A stretch of 40,532 bases of DNA from an uncultured Selenomonadales bacterium (lineage in GTDB: Bacteria; Bacillota; Negativicutes; Selenomonadales; Selenomonadaceae). Each line of letters begins with the position of its first letter. Position 1 is the first letter of the stretch. The DNA is taken from positions 1 through 40,532 of the forward strand of contig CAMUZU010000019.1 of NCBI GenBank assembly GCA_947165295.1, given 5' to 3'. The notes beneath the pieces were generated by a model. That model had not been told where the DNA came from. It did no database searches and saw only the letters and a program-made list of their open reading frames with translations. This document shows positions 24,304 through 32,468 of the stretch, piece by piece. A program made the position numbers and the translations under genes.

Positions 24304-24332
24304 TATAAACACTTGCGTTGACTTCAAGTCAA
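24304..24332 (-). promoter_or_regulatory. Promoter of the first DUF362 gene
   Basis: On the minus strand there is TTGACT (24327-24332), a 17-base spacer and TTTATA (24304-24309). The -35 box lies within a palindrome TTGACTT-c-AAGTCAA, a possible operator. The flavodoxin promoter at 29222-29250 has the same layout and also carries TGAAGTC after its -35 box. Confidence 0.5.
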
Positions 24333-24333
24333 G

Positions 24334-24367
24334 AAAAAATCCCCGCGCATGTCGGGGAAATTTTTTT
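24334..24367 (-). terminator. Rho-independent terminator, bidirectional
   Basis: TCCCCG (24340-24345) pairs with CGGGGA (24353-24358), flanked by A6 and T7. It follows the stop of the MATE-HATPase gene (24376) and insulates the DUF362 promoter. Confidence 0.78.
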
Positions 24368-24375
24368 GCGAAGCA

Positions 24376-26032
24376 TCAAATCTTGACGACGGTGCGATTC
24401 TCGCCGCCAATCAAAATGTAACTGCGGAACGGCATGTGTTCGGCGACTTGCGACACGACGTATCTGCGGAAGGAGTCGGGCGCGACGTTCGTGTCGGTCA
24501 CGTCGACAATCTCGCCGTTGTCGCGAACAATCAATTCAACCTGCGCGCCGTTGGTGATTGTGATTTCGACGTGGAAGTTTTCGCCGCTCTGTTTGGCGCG
24601 GTCGACGGCGTCCATGCCGATTTCTTCGACGAACAACTCCAGCAGACGAAGTTTGCGTTCGGGCAGTTGCCACGAAGCAAGGTCGGTTTGCAGATTATGA
24701 ACAAGCGACAAAACTTCGTCCTGCGTCGACATGATGTCGTAGGAAACTTGTCGCGCAGTGACTTCGTGGTCAATCATCAACAGCCCCGACAGCTTGCCGT
24801 CGCTGCGCATGTCAATCAGCTTGACGAGCAAAACGTTTATCGGGAACTCCAGCGCGATTCCAAGTCCGAGACCGAACCACACGCCGTTAAGCCCGAACAT
24901 GTCGCCGAAGATGTTCACGCACGCAACCGGCAGTAAAAACAACAGCAGGCTCTGCAAAAATATCGACAGCAACTTTCGTTCGACGTACATGTAATAGAAC
25001 GCGTAAGTCAGCGTGAAGAAAATCGCGCCCAAGAACACCGCGTAAATTCGCACGGCATCCACCGCCGGCTGAAACAGATTCGGTGCGTCGATTGCGAAAA
25101 TCTGCGGCACGAAGTTTGCGCCGGCAAGCAACACGACGGCAACCAGCACGCCTTCAAGCAACGCGGTCTTCACGCACAGGCTCATGACTTTTTGCAGACC
25201 GCAGAAATTTCTTTCGCCAATGTACGTGCACGCCAACGATTGAAGCACGTCGTCCATGCCGAAGAACATTGCGACTGCCAAGCCCAACAGCGAATTCAGC
25301 ACGGCGAAAACCGTTATGTACGCCTCGTCATGCATGGCGATTAAGTGCGTGTTGACGACCACGGGCAGTATCGTCAAGAACAATTCGGGCATTGCGACGC
25401 AGAAGCTCAAGCCGAAGATTTCGCGCAACTTTTTGATGCTCAGGTAGAAGCCGAACTTCAGCGGGCAACGTTCGCTGAAAAGATACGTCGCGTCAATCGC
25501 CACGACCAAAACGACCGACAAGCTCATTGCCACACTCAAGCCGCTCAGCCCGAACATTTTGCACAGCACGAACTGCAGGACTACGCCCGCGATTAATTGC
25601 ACGGCGGAAGCTTTGGCGACCAAAGACTCTTCGCCTTGAATCAAAAGCAGCGACGACAAAAATATCGACAGGAACTCGAACGTCGGCAAGATTATCAGCC
25701 CGCCGAAAAATTCCGTCGCGTAACCCGTCAAAGTCGGCGACACTTTCCAAAACGAAAGTATCGGCTCGCGGAACAAAAACATCGCGACCGAAAACGCCGC
25801 GCCCCGCCGCGTAACTGATTAACGCAAGTGAGCCCGCCGCCAAAAGTTCGCCGCCAAACTCCATCAAACGAATCAGCGGGTGAGTCAAAGACATTGCCGC
25901 GATTGCCTCTTCGCCCAACAAGTGGCCCGCGATTATGTACGACGCGAACGGAATAAGCTCCAATATGATCATCGAGAAAGTGCCCGCCAATAAAATCGAC
26001 TTGAATCGTTCGGATATTATTGTTTTCTTCAA
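24376..26032 (-). pseudogene. MATE-family transporter fused to a HATPase domain, frameshifted
   Basis: From TTG 26032 (behind GGGAGGAG) one frame reads LKKTIISERFKSILLAGTFS to SLALISYAAG, the first MATE helices. At about 25797-25808 the frame changes, and the second frame reads AFSVAMFLFREPILSFWKVS without stops to 24376. It covers the remaining helices and a C-terminal domain with LLELFVEEIGMDAVDRAKQS and ELIVRDNGEIVDV, the N and G1 boxes of an anti-sigma-factor type HATPase. Together the parts make about 550 residues. The residues expected between transmembrane helices 3 and 4 are short, so a small out-of-frame deletion is likely. A start at 25782 would lack three helices. Confidence 0.75.
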
Positions 26033-26142
26033 CGTGACTCCTCCCAAAATTTGACTGCAAGCCAATGTAACTGAACGTCGTCGCCTTGTCAATGCGCAAA
26101 AAAAATGCGACGGTTGTCCGCCGCGTTCGATTAAGTTGACGT

Positions 26143-26885
26143 TCAGCCGTCGAAGGAAAAGCCGGTTATGTCGTGTTCGCCGCAAAGATCTTCTACAAGT
26201 TTTTTCGTCTCCGCCGGCACGCCTTCGGGAATTGAAATGTCGACGACAAGCCGAATGTTCGCTTTGACGTTCGGCAAGTTCAAAATGTGCGGCAAAACTT
26301 CCCGTGCGCACGGAGTGAATTTTTTATTCAAGCGCAGGTTGTCAAGTTTCACGTCCATGCGAAATTTTTTCGGCAACGGTTCGGCTTCGGGCGACGGTTT
26401 TGCAGTTTGTTCGACGGGCGCGGGTTCTTCGACGGCTTCAACTTCCGTGACGACTTCGGGCGGCTCTTCGTCCATGCCGAGAAGTTTTTTCGCGACGGAG
26501 GCTTTGACCAAAAAGTTTTCGGGCTTGACTTGACCGTCGAAATCGTCGCCGAATTGAAGATTGACATACTCGCCGTTTTTAACGTCTGCGGCAAGTGCAA
26601 AACTTTCATTTGACACACCGCGCTTGATTGCGTCGAGCAAAACATTTTCGTTGAGCAGGCGCGGCATGTAATAATACTTCGCGAAGTACTCCCACAGCTG
26701 CTTGACTTTGACGGCGTCGCCTTGCCAAAGGAACGACCGCTTGTCCAGTTCCGCCGCAACGAGTCGCCGCCGAGCGCAGTGAACAGAATTTTTTCGTCGC
26801 TGAGATTTTTGCCCATGAGCTTGTCGTAAACGAACGAAATGTTGTCTTCGGCGGTGCGTTCAAATTCTTCGACGTGCAACGGCAA
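26143..26885 (-). pseudogene. DUF499-type ATPase, C-terminal fragment with a one-base frameshift
   Basis: The first segment (26885 to 26761) reads LPLHVEEFERTAEDNISFVY and DKLMGKNLSDEKILFTALGG. After one missing base near 26761 the next frame reads VAAELDKRSFLWQGDAVKVK, QLWEYFAKYYYMPRLLNENV and LLDAIKRGV and runs to 26143. The block Y-Y-Y-M-P-R-L-x-N-x-N-V-L-L-D-A-I is what I know from the C-terminal part of DUF499 ATP-binding proteins, a family found among phage-defence and anti-phage methylation systems. The ATPase domain is missing: upstream of 26885 the sequence changes to an unrelated gene on the other strand. Confidence 0.6.
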
Positions 26886-27363
26886 GATTTACGTCGGTCA
26901 AATAAAGCGATCTTTGTAAGCGTGATTCGTCATCACGGTGCAGAAAAATTTCGTTACGGCGTCATCAAAACTTGCGCATCGAAAGCCGAAGTCGACGCGT
27001 GGGAAAAATTTTTTATCGCTGCGCTCCGTTGCAAGGTTCCGAACGGTTACAACTGCACAGACGGCGGTGAAGGCACTGCCGGTTGGAAACACAGACCCGA
27101 AACCTGCAAAAAAATCGCGGAGGCACTCACGGGCGAAAAGCTCGGCGGCTCAACGCGGCTACAGTCCGTTCAAAAATTTACTGAGCGAACTCGACGCACG
27201 TCAACTCACATATAACGCGCTTGCGAAGCTTATGGGTTTGTGCAGAAAATCTGTTTCCGCGAAGATGCGCGGCAAGCTCCGTTTCACGGACAGAGACAAG
27301 GTCAAGCTCGTTGAGATTTTCGACAAGCCGATTGAATACTTATTGGCTCGCGACGACGGCTGA
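26878..27363 (+). pseudogene. GIY-YIG nuclease with C-terminal HTH, truncated and frameshifted
   Basis: Three pieces in three frames follow one another. NGKIYVGQIKRSL (26878-26916) is the start of a GIY-YIG fold without its first strand. From 26910, IFVSVIRHHGAEKFRYGVIK and CASKAEVDAWEKFFIAAL run to NGYNCTDGGEGTAGWKH and EALTGEK at 27140, the usual C-terminal half. An extra base at 27141 then shifts to SAAQRGYSPFKNLLSELDAR and NALAKLMGLCRKSVSAKMRG, ending at 27363; this is a Cro/C1-type helix-turn-helix. The left end coincides with the broken DUF499 end at the shared word CAACGGCAAG (26877-26886). Nothing functional is expected, except possibly the HTH part. Confidence 0.7.
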
Positions 27364-27369
27364 AATTTT

Positions 27370-28425
27370 TCAGTCGACGGGAATCAATTCGTACTGCGTG
27401 TTGCCCATCTTTAAATCAGCCATTGCCTGCAACTGGTGCAAGCCCGCCCGCGATTCGATTCTCTCGCGCAGGTCTTTGGTGTCGGTCGCCGTGTAAACGA
27501 AATCGCAACACGCCTGGTCAATCGCAAGGATGTCCGTCGACGCAAGGATACCGATGTCCGCACAAGTCGGCTCGGCGGCGGAAGTGCCCGCGCAGTCACA
27601 GTCGACGCTCATTCGCCGCATGACGTTCAGGAAGACAATCCGCTTGCCGAAGTGGTCGCAGGTCGCCTTGCCCGAATCAGCCATGCGTTCCATGAAGTGT
27701 TCTTTGAGCGGCATCGACACACCGTCAAACCACGTGGGGCCGGGCGGAGGCATTTCGGTTTTGTTGTAGCCGTGGACTTGAACTTTGCCGACATGTCCGC
27801 TTGCCATGCCGATAGCAATGTTTTTGAGACTGCCGCCGAAGCCGCCCATTGCGTGACCTTTGAAGTGCGTCAACACGACGACCGAATCATAATTCGCAAG
27901 GTTTTTGCCCATCGTGACGTTTTGCAGATGTTTGCCGCCGTTGACGGGGAAGTCAACTCCGCCGTCAGCGTCCATGATGTCAACGTCGCAAAAGTCCCAG
28001 CCGTTCGTCAACAAAGTTTCGCGGTGACCGGCCGTTTCGTAACGTGCGCCGCCGTAAAGCGTGTTCGTTTCGATAATGTTGCTGTTCGGGATTTGCGCTT
28101 GAAAGGCACGAACCATTTCACGCGGCAAGATGTTGGGTCCATGCGGCTCGCCCGTGTGAAGTTTGATTCCGACGCGCCCGAAGATTTCGCCGTTGACCAT
28201 GTTGTACAGCTTAATCAAGTGCGGAGCGTCGATTTTCGGCGTGAAAAAAACTTTCGCCGCCGCGCCGGTGAACTTCGTGCCCGTGACGTTCTTTGAGCCG
28301 ACGACGGGAGCCGCGTTGAGCTTGGGAACTTTCGGTGCCGCGTGTGCGACGTTGAGTTGACCGACGGCCGCGCCGACAGCCGCGACGCCCGCCAGTTTGA
28401 AAAGATCTCTGCGTGTGATGTCCAT
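27370..28425 (-). CDS. Tat-exported DUF362 protein, second paralogue
   Basis: A 351-residue protein. It starts MDITRRDLFKLAGVAAVGAA with a twin-arginine signal and an AHA cleavage site near residue 29; there is no lipobox, unlike the first copy. The DUF362 core has the same conserved blocks (KLHTGEPHGPNILP, HFKGHAMGGFGGSLKNIAIG, RRMSVDCDCAGTSAAEPTCA followed by DIGILASTDILAIDQA). An insert with the stretch NKTEMPPPGPTWFDGVSM is not in the paralogue. The start is ATG 28425 after GGAGG. It lies downstream of the flavodoxin gene with repeat copy D in between, so it could share its transcript. Confidence 0.85.
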   Translation of the reverse strand: MDITRRDLFKLAGVAAVGAAVGQLNVAHAAPKVPKLNAAPVVGSKNVTGTKFTGAAAKVFFTPKIDAPHLIKLYNMVNGEIFGRVGIKLHTGEPHGPNILPREMVRAFQAQIPNSNIIETNTLYGGARYETAGHRETLLTNGWDFCDVDIMDADGGVDFPVNGGKHLQNVTMGKNLANYDSVVVLTHFKGHAMGGFGGSLKNIAIGMASGHVGKVQVHGYNKTEMPPPGPTWFDGVSMPLKEHFMERMADSGKATCDHFGKRIVFLNVMRRMSVDCDCAGTSAAEPTCADIGILASTDILAIDQACCDFVYTATDTKDLRERIESRAGLHQLQAMADLKMGNTQYELIPVD

Positions 28426-28453
28426 GATAAAACCTCCAAACGAACGATTTAAC

Positions 28454-28558
28454 GTTACTTTCTTTTGGCAGCAAAAGAAAGTAACCAAAGAAAACTGCGC
28501 CCGCTACGATACATCCTGTATCGTGCGCGTGCGGTTGCGGCCGTCATCCATGACGGCC
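28454..28558 (+). repeat. Triple-hairpin interspersed repeat, copy D
   Basis: Hairpin 1 is a 14-bp stem GTTACTTTCTTTTG with its complement (28454-28485). Hairpin 2 has inner stem ACGATAC/GTATCGT around ATCCT (28506-28524). Hairpin 3 is GGCCGTCAT/ATGACGGCC with loop CC (28539-28558). It lies between two minus-strand genes and therefore opposes their transcription. Confidence 0.85.
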
Positions 28559-28582
28559 TTATAATCATCACGTCAACTGTTC

Positions 28583-29191
28583 CTAAATTAAGCCGAGACG
28601 CTTCAGGTGTTTTTCGACGGTTGATTCCGCCTGCGAACGATTGTTTTGCGCCGTCGCCCCGCGAACGTCAAAACCTTTCAAGACGGTTGCAGTCGGGCAC
28701 GTCAACGAAATTTGTTGGTCGGTGCTCGACAGGCCGCTGCCTCCGTGCGTGCAGAACGGAACGATTTTTTTGCCGCCGAAGTCGTGGCCTTCCAGGAACG
28801 TGTAAACAATCTGCGGCGCATCTCCGTACCATATCGGATAACCAACGAAAACCGTCGTGTATTCGGCGAAATTGTCCACGTCGTCGACGTAAGGCGGACG
28901 AGCTTTGGTCGCCTTTTCGCGGGAAGCAATTTTCTTGCAGTCTTCGTAGCCGTCGGGGTAAGGCGTCACGGGTTTAATCTCGAACAAGTCGCCGCCGACT
29001 TTCTGCGCGATAATCTCCGCGACAATTGCCGTGTTGCCTTTGGTGATGTTGCCGACGCCGTATTCTTCGCCCGTGCGCGAAAAGTAGACGACGAGAATTT
29101 TTTCGCCCGCCGCCGCGTGAACTTTGCCGAACGAGAGCGCAAGCGTTGCCGTGCCCGCAAGTTGCAAAAATTTTCTGCGCGTGATGTCCAT
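28583..29191 (-). CDS. Tat-exported flavodoxin
   Basis: A 202-residue protein. The signal MDITRRKFLQLAGTATLALS is nearly the same as that of the two DUF362 proteins, with a VHA cleavage site near residue 26. The mature part is a flavodoxin: phosphate loop VVYFSRTGEEYGVGNITKGN, ring-stacking loops VFVGYPIWYGDAPQIV and FCTHGGSGLSST. The TGEEYGVG segment is longer and unlike the usual TGNT. Flavodoxins are normally cytoplasmic electron carriers, so a Tat leader suggests that FMN is loaded before export. The start ATG 29191 follows GGAGG. Confidence 0.85.
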   Translation of the reverse strand: MDITRRKFLQLAGTATLALSFGKVHAAAGEKILVVYFSRTGEEYGVGNITKGNTAIVAEIIAQKVGGDLFEIKPVTPYPDGYEDCKKIASREKATKARPPYVDDVDNFAEYTTVFVGYPIWYGDAPQIVYTFLEGHDFGGKKIVPFCTHGGSGLSSTDQQISLTCPTATVLKGFDVRGATAQNNRSQAESTVEKHLKRLGLI

Positions 29192-29219
29192 GTCGAAGCC
29201 TCCAAAACTTTTTGCGGTG

Positions 29220-29250
29220 ATTATAAAGTTTGAAGCCGACTTCATGTAAA
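29220..29250 (-). promoter_or_regulatory. Promoter of the flavodoxin gene
   Basis: On the minus strand there is TTTACA (29245-29250), and TTTATA at 17 bases (29222-29227) or TATAAT at 19 bases (29220-29225). The spacer contains the inverted repeat GAAGTCGGCTTC, comparable to the TTGACTTGAAGTCAA palindrome at the first DUF362 promoter. Confidence 0.5.
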
Positions 29251-29261
29251 CGCCTGCACGC

Positions 29262-29440
29262 AAAATTTTTCGACAGCGCGAATCGTCGGCGGGCGACGTT
29301 GCGGTTGCCGTTACGCAAAATTTTTTCGACAGCGCGAATCGTCGGCGGGCGACGTTGCGGTTGCCGTCGCACAAAATTTTTCGACAGCGCGAATCGTCGG
29401 CGGGCGACGTTGCGGTTGCCGTCGCACAAAATTTTTCGAC
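29262..29440. repeat. Tandem 55-bp repeat, about three copies
   Basis: The unit runs AAAATTTTTCGACAGCGCGA followed by ATCGTCGGCGGGCGACGTTG and CGGTTGCCGTCGCAC. The word TTCGAC recurs with spacings of 56, 55 and 55 bases (cgac at 29271, 29327, 29382 and 29437). The copies are almost identical. Each contains a hairpin CGTCG-gcggg-CGACG. The array fills the gap between the flavodoxin and aroF promoters (29192-29512 has no gene). It could be an iterated protein-binding site or simply slippage-amplified sequence. Confidence 0.85.
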
Positions 29441-29445
29441 GAAGC

Positions 29446-29474
29446 TTTTCAAACGTGAGCTTTCGCGTTACAAT
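29446..29474 (+). promoter_or_regulatory. Promoter of the aroF gene
   Basis: TTTTCA (29446-29451), a 17-base spacer and TACAAT (29469-29474). It lies 38 bases before the GTG start, directly after the tandem repeat. Confidence 0.6.
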
Positions 29475-29512
29475 GGCGCGGTTTAATGCAGTACATGTTT
29501 GGAGGAATTTTT

Positions 29513-30544
29513 GTGGTTATCATCATGAATCCCGAAGCGACATCGGGCAACATCGACGAGGTCATCAAAGCGATAAAAAGCGTCGGCCTTGACGCGAAGA
29601 TTATGGAAGGCGCGCAACAAAAAATCGTCGGCGTCATCGGCGACAAAACGAAGCTTGCCTCCGTGGCGATTGACGCGTTGCCGGGCGTTGAAAGCAGCGT
29701 TGCCATTTCCAAAAGCTACAAGTTGGCAAGCCGCGAATTTCACCCGCAAGCAAGCGTTATCGACGTGGGCGGCGTGAAAATCGGCGGCGGTGAACCCGTC
29801 GTTATGGCGGGGCCGTGCGCTGTCGAAAGTCGCGAGCAAATTCTCAAGGCGGCGAAAATCGTCGCGGACGGCGGTGCACAATTTCTGCGCGGCGGTGCCT
29901 TCAAGCCGAGAACTTCGCCGTATTCGTTCCAAGGTCTCGAAGTCGAAGGTTTGAAATATCTTGCCGAAGCGCGGGAAGCCACGGGCTTGAAAATCGTCAC
30001 GGAAGTCACGACCGTCGAAGGCATTGACGCCGTCGCCGAATACGCGGACATGTTGCAGATCGGTGCGCGAAACATGCAGAATTTCGGTCTGCTTAAAGAA
30101 GTCGGCAAGTGCAAGCGTCCCGTCATGTTGAAGCGCGGACTTGCGGCGACGATTGACGAGTGGCTCAACGCGGCGGAATACATCATGAACGCGGGCAACC
30201 CCGACGTCGTCTTGTGCGAACGCGGTATCCGCACGTACGAAACTTACACGCGCAACACGCTGGACTTGTCGGCGGTTGCGGCGGTCAAACACCTGTCTCA
30301 CTTGCCGATTGTCGTCGACCCAAGTCACGGCACGGGCAAATGGCGCATGGTCAAACCGATGGCTTTTGCGGCGATTGCGGCGGGCGCGGACGGTTTGATG
30401 ATGGAAGTTCACCCGAACCCCGCACGGGCACTGTCGGACGGAATGCAGTCGTTGACACCCGAACATTACCGCACGGTCATGCGCGGCGTCACGAAGCTTG
30501 CGGCGTTCATGCGCGACGAACACTTAATCGGACTTGAAGAATAA
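29513..30544 (+). CDS. aroF: 3-deoxy-7-phosphoheptulonate synthase, type Ib
   Basis: A 343-residue enzyme that joins phosphoenolpyruvate and erythrose 4-phosphate, the first step of aromatic amino acid synthesis. Residues 1-70 ([20 protein letters not shown]) are the ferredoxin-like ACT-related domain found in the Thermotoga and Bacillus-like enzymes. The barrel contains [50 protein letters not shown] and [15 protein letters not shown]. The start GTG 29513 follows GGAGG by eight bases; ATG 29486 has no ribosome site. The N-terminal domain usually makes such enzymes inhibitable by phenylalanine or tyrosine. Confidence 0.94.
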   Translation: MVIIMNPEATSGNIDEVIKAIKSVGLDAKIMEGAQQKIVGVIGDKTKLASVAIDALPGVESSVAISKSYKLASREFHPQASVIDVGGVKIGGGEPVVMAGPCAVESREQILKAAKIVADGGAQFLRGGAFKPRTSPYSFQGLEVEGLKYLAEAREATGLKIVTEVTTVEGIDAVAEYADMLQIGARNMQNFGLLKEVGKCKRPVMLKRGLAATIDEWLNAAEYIMNAGNPDVVLCERGIRTYETYTRNTLDLSAVAAVKHLSHLPIVVDPSHGTGKWRMVKPMAFAAIAAGADGLMMEVHPNPARALSDGMQSLTPEHYRTVMRGVTKLAAFMRDEHLIGLEE

Positions 30545-30549
30545 ACTTC

Positions 30550-30810
30550 ATGGGCAAATGTCAACGGCAGAAATTTATTGACGCGTGTGCGGCTTTTTGC
30601 GGCGGACGCGAGGCGACTTGTCCGAAATGCGGCAGTCAAAATTTCAAGCTTGCTTGTGTTAAGCTGAAAGCAAACGAAAATTCGGGCTTCGGAGCTTTTT
30701 GGTGCGAAGATTGTCGAACTGCTCTTTGGTTGTGTTGTGCCGACCTTACGAGCGAGGCAATGAGTCAACAAATTGTCACCGACTTGCCCGACGATTTGAA
30801 GTACATTTAA
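30550..30810 (+). CDS. Small zinc-ribbon protein of unknown function
   Basis: An 86-residue protein. It has a probable zinc ribbon with C24-P-K-C27 (EATCPKCGSQNF) and a second knuckle WCEDC near residue 52. Several other cysteines occur (C4, C13, C17, C35, C62, C63). The rest is not recognised. It begins five bases after the aroF stop with no strong ribosome site of its own, so it may depend on coupling. It ends 19 bases before trmB. Zinc ribbons of this kind often bind RNA or DNA, but nothing here shows which. Confidence 0.6.
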   Translation: MGKCQRQKFIDACAAFCGGREATCPKCGSQNFKLACVKLKANENSGFGAFWCEDCRTALWLCCADLTSEAMSQQIVTDLPDDLKYI

Positions 30811-30829
30811 TCGGACTGGAGGAATAATT

Positions 30830-31459
30830 TTGCGCCTGAGGAAGAAGCCTCACATTGACGAAAAACTTCAAGCTTTCGCGGACTTCGTGACGGTCGGCGA
30901 AGTTGCCCCGCTTGTCAAAGACGCGTCGCGAAAACTTTACGTCGAAGTCGGCACGGGCAAGGGCGACTTCATTACGCAAATCGCCGAACGCAATCCGCAG
31001 ATAAATTTCGTCGGCATGGAAGTCGAAGCAACGGTTGTACTTGCCGCCGCTCGAAAAGTTCGCGAAAAAAATTTGAGCAACGTTCGCCTGCTCGTCGTCG
31101 ACGTGAATCGAATCGCCGAAATTTTTTCGGAGCACGCCGTCGACAGATTGTACATAAATTTCTGCGACCCGTGGCCGAAAAAACGTCACGCCAAACGCCG
31201 CTTGACGCACGCGAACTTCCTTGCGCTGTACAGGAAAATTCTTGCGCCCGACGGGGAAATTTTCTTCAAGACGGACAATCGCGGGCTGTTCGATTTTTCG
31301 CTTGAGCAATTCGCCTCTGCGGGCATGATTGTTCGCGACGTGACCAACGACTTGCACGCCTCGGAGCCTGCCGACAACATCCGCACGGAGTACGAAACGA
31401 AATTCAGTGCCCAAGGCGTCCCGATTAACTTCTGTGTCGCGAGGTTCAGCAATGGATAA
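30830..31459 (+). CDS. trmB: tRNA (guanine-N7)-methyltransferase
   Basis: A 209-residue enzyme that methylates G46 of tRNA. Family blocks are the AdoMet site YVEVGTGKGDFITQIAERNP near residue 38, FVGMEVEATVVLAAARKV, the catalytic segment INFCDPWPKKRHAKRRLTH near residue 105, and FFKTDNRGLFDFSL. The start is TTG 30830, placed behind GGAGGAATAATT. The length is normal. It overlaps tsaD by eight bases. Confidence 0.95.
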   Translation: MRLRKKPHIDEKLQAFADFVTVGEVAPLVKDASRKLYVEVGTGKGDFITQIAERNPQINFVGMEVEATVVLAAARKVREKNLSNVRLLVVDVNRIAEIFSEHAVDRLYINFCDPWPKKRHAKRRLTHANFLALYRKILAPDGEIFFKTDNRGLFDFSLEQFASAGMIVRDVTNDLHASEPADNIRTEYETKFSAQGVPINFCVARFSNG

Positions 31460-32456
31460 AATTCTTACACTCGGCATTGAAACAAGCTGCGACGAAACTG
31501 CGGCGGCTGTCCTTCGCGGCGGACGCGAACTTTTGTCGAACGTCATTTCGACGCAAATTCCGTTGCATCAAAAATTCGGCGGCGTCGTGCCCGAAATTGC
31601 GTCGCGCAAGCACATCGTCAACATCATGCCCGTTATCGACGAAGCCTTGACGAAAGCGAACGTCAACTTGAGCGACATCAATCAAATTGCGGTGACGTTC
31701 GGTCCCGGACTTGCGGGCGCGTTGCTCGTCGGTTTGAGCGCGGCGAAAAGTCTTGCTTACGCGTTGAACATTCCGCTCGTCGCCGTCAATCATCTCGAAG
31801 GTCACATCTTCGCGAACTTTTTGAGTAAGCCCGAACTTGAGCCGCCGTTTCTTGCGCTGGTCGTTTCGGGCGGGCACACCGCGTTGATTCGCATGTTCGA
31901 CTACAACAAATTTGAACTGCTCGGTCAAAGTCGTGACGACGCGGCGGGCGAGGCCTTCGACAAAATCGCACGCGTCATGGGTCTGCCTTATCCCGGAGGC
32001 CCCGAAATTGACAAGCTTGCAAAGACGGGCGACGCGACGGCGATTGACTTCCCGCACCCGAAAGTTGACGGCTACGATTTCAGTTTCAGCGGCCTCAAGT
32101 CGGCGGTTTTGAACTTCCTGAACACCGCGCAAATGAAGGGCGACACGTTGAACGCGGCGGACGTTGCGGCAAGTTTTCAGCGGACGGTTGTCGACATTTT
32201 GGCGGAAAAAACTTTGTCGGCGGCGGACGAATTCCACCTGCACAAAATCGTTTTGGCGGGCGGCGTCGCGGCGAATTCATCACTCGAAAAAACGTTGCGC
32301 GAAGCTTGCCAACGTCGCGGCTTTGAATTCTTTTACCCGACGAAAATTCTTTGCACGGACAACGCGGCGATGATTGCCTGTCGCGGCTACTATCAAGCTT
32401 TGGCGGGCGACTTCGCGGACTCGACGTTAAATGCCGTGCCGAATCTCGGACTGTAA
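31452..32456 (+). CDS. tsaD: tRNA N6-threonylcarbamoyladenosine synthesis protein TsaD
   Basis: A 334-residue enzyme that transfers threonylcarbamoyl to A37 of ANN-reading tRNAs, with TsaB, TsaC and TsaE (not in the window). It has LGIETSCDETAAAV at residues 6-19, GGVVPEIASRKHI, the metal motif NHLEGHIFA near residue 113, VSGGHTALI, and LAGGVAANSSL near residue 270. The length is normal. Start ATG 31452 lies within the end of trmB. Together with trmB and queF it makes this a tRNA-modification-rich stretch. Confidence 0.97.
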   Translation: MDKILTLGIETSCDETAAAVLRGGRELLSNVISTQIPLHQKFGGVVPEIASRKHIVNIMPVIDEALTKANVNLSDINQIAVTFGPGLAGALLVGLSAAKSLAYALNIPLVAVNHLEGHIFANFLSKPELEPPFLALVVSGGHTALIRMFDYNKFELLGQSRDDAAGEAFDKIARVMGLPYPGGPEIDKLAKTGDATAIDFPHPKVDGYDFSFSGLKSAVLNFLNTAQMKGDTLNAADVAASFQRTVVDILAEKTLSAADEFHLHKIVLAGGVAANSSLEKTLREACQRRGFEFFYPTKILCTDNAAMIACRGYYQALAGDFADSTLNAVPNLGL

Positions 32457-32468
32457 GGAGGTCTTCAC

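Noticed and set aside
25797-25808. Programmed ribosomal frameshift in the MATE gene
   Set aside because: No slippery heptamer is present, and residues normally found between helices 3 and 4 seem to be missing, which fits a small deletion better.
27436-28296. A 286-codon plus-strand frame opposite the second DUF362 gene
   Set aside because: Antisense shadow; the minus-strand gene is paralogous to another intact gene in the window.
29262-29440. CRISPR array
   Set aside because: The 55-bp units are contiguous and nearly identical over their whole length with no variable spacers, and no cas genes are present.
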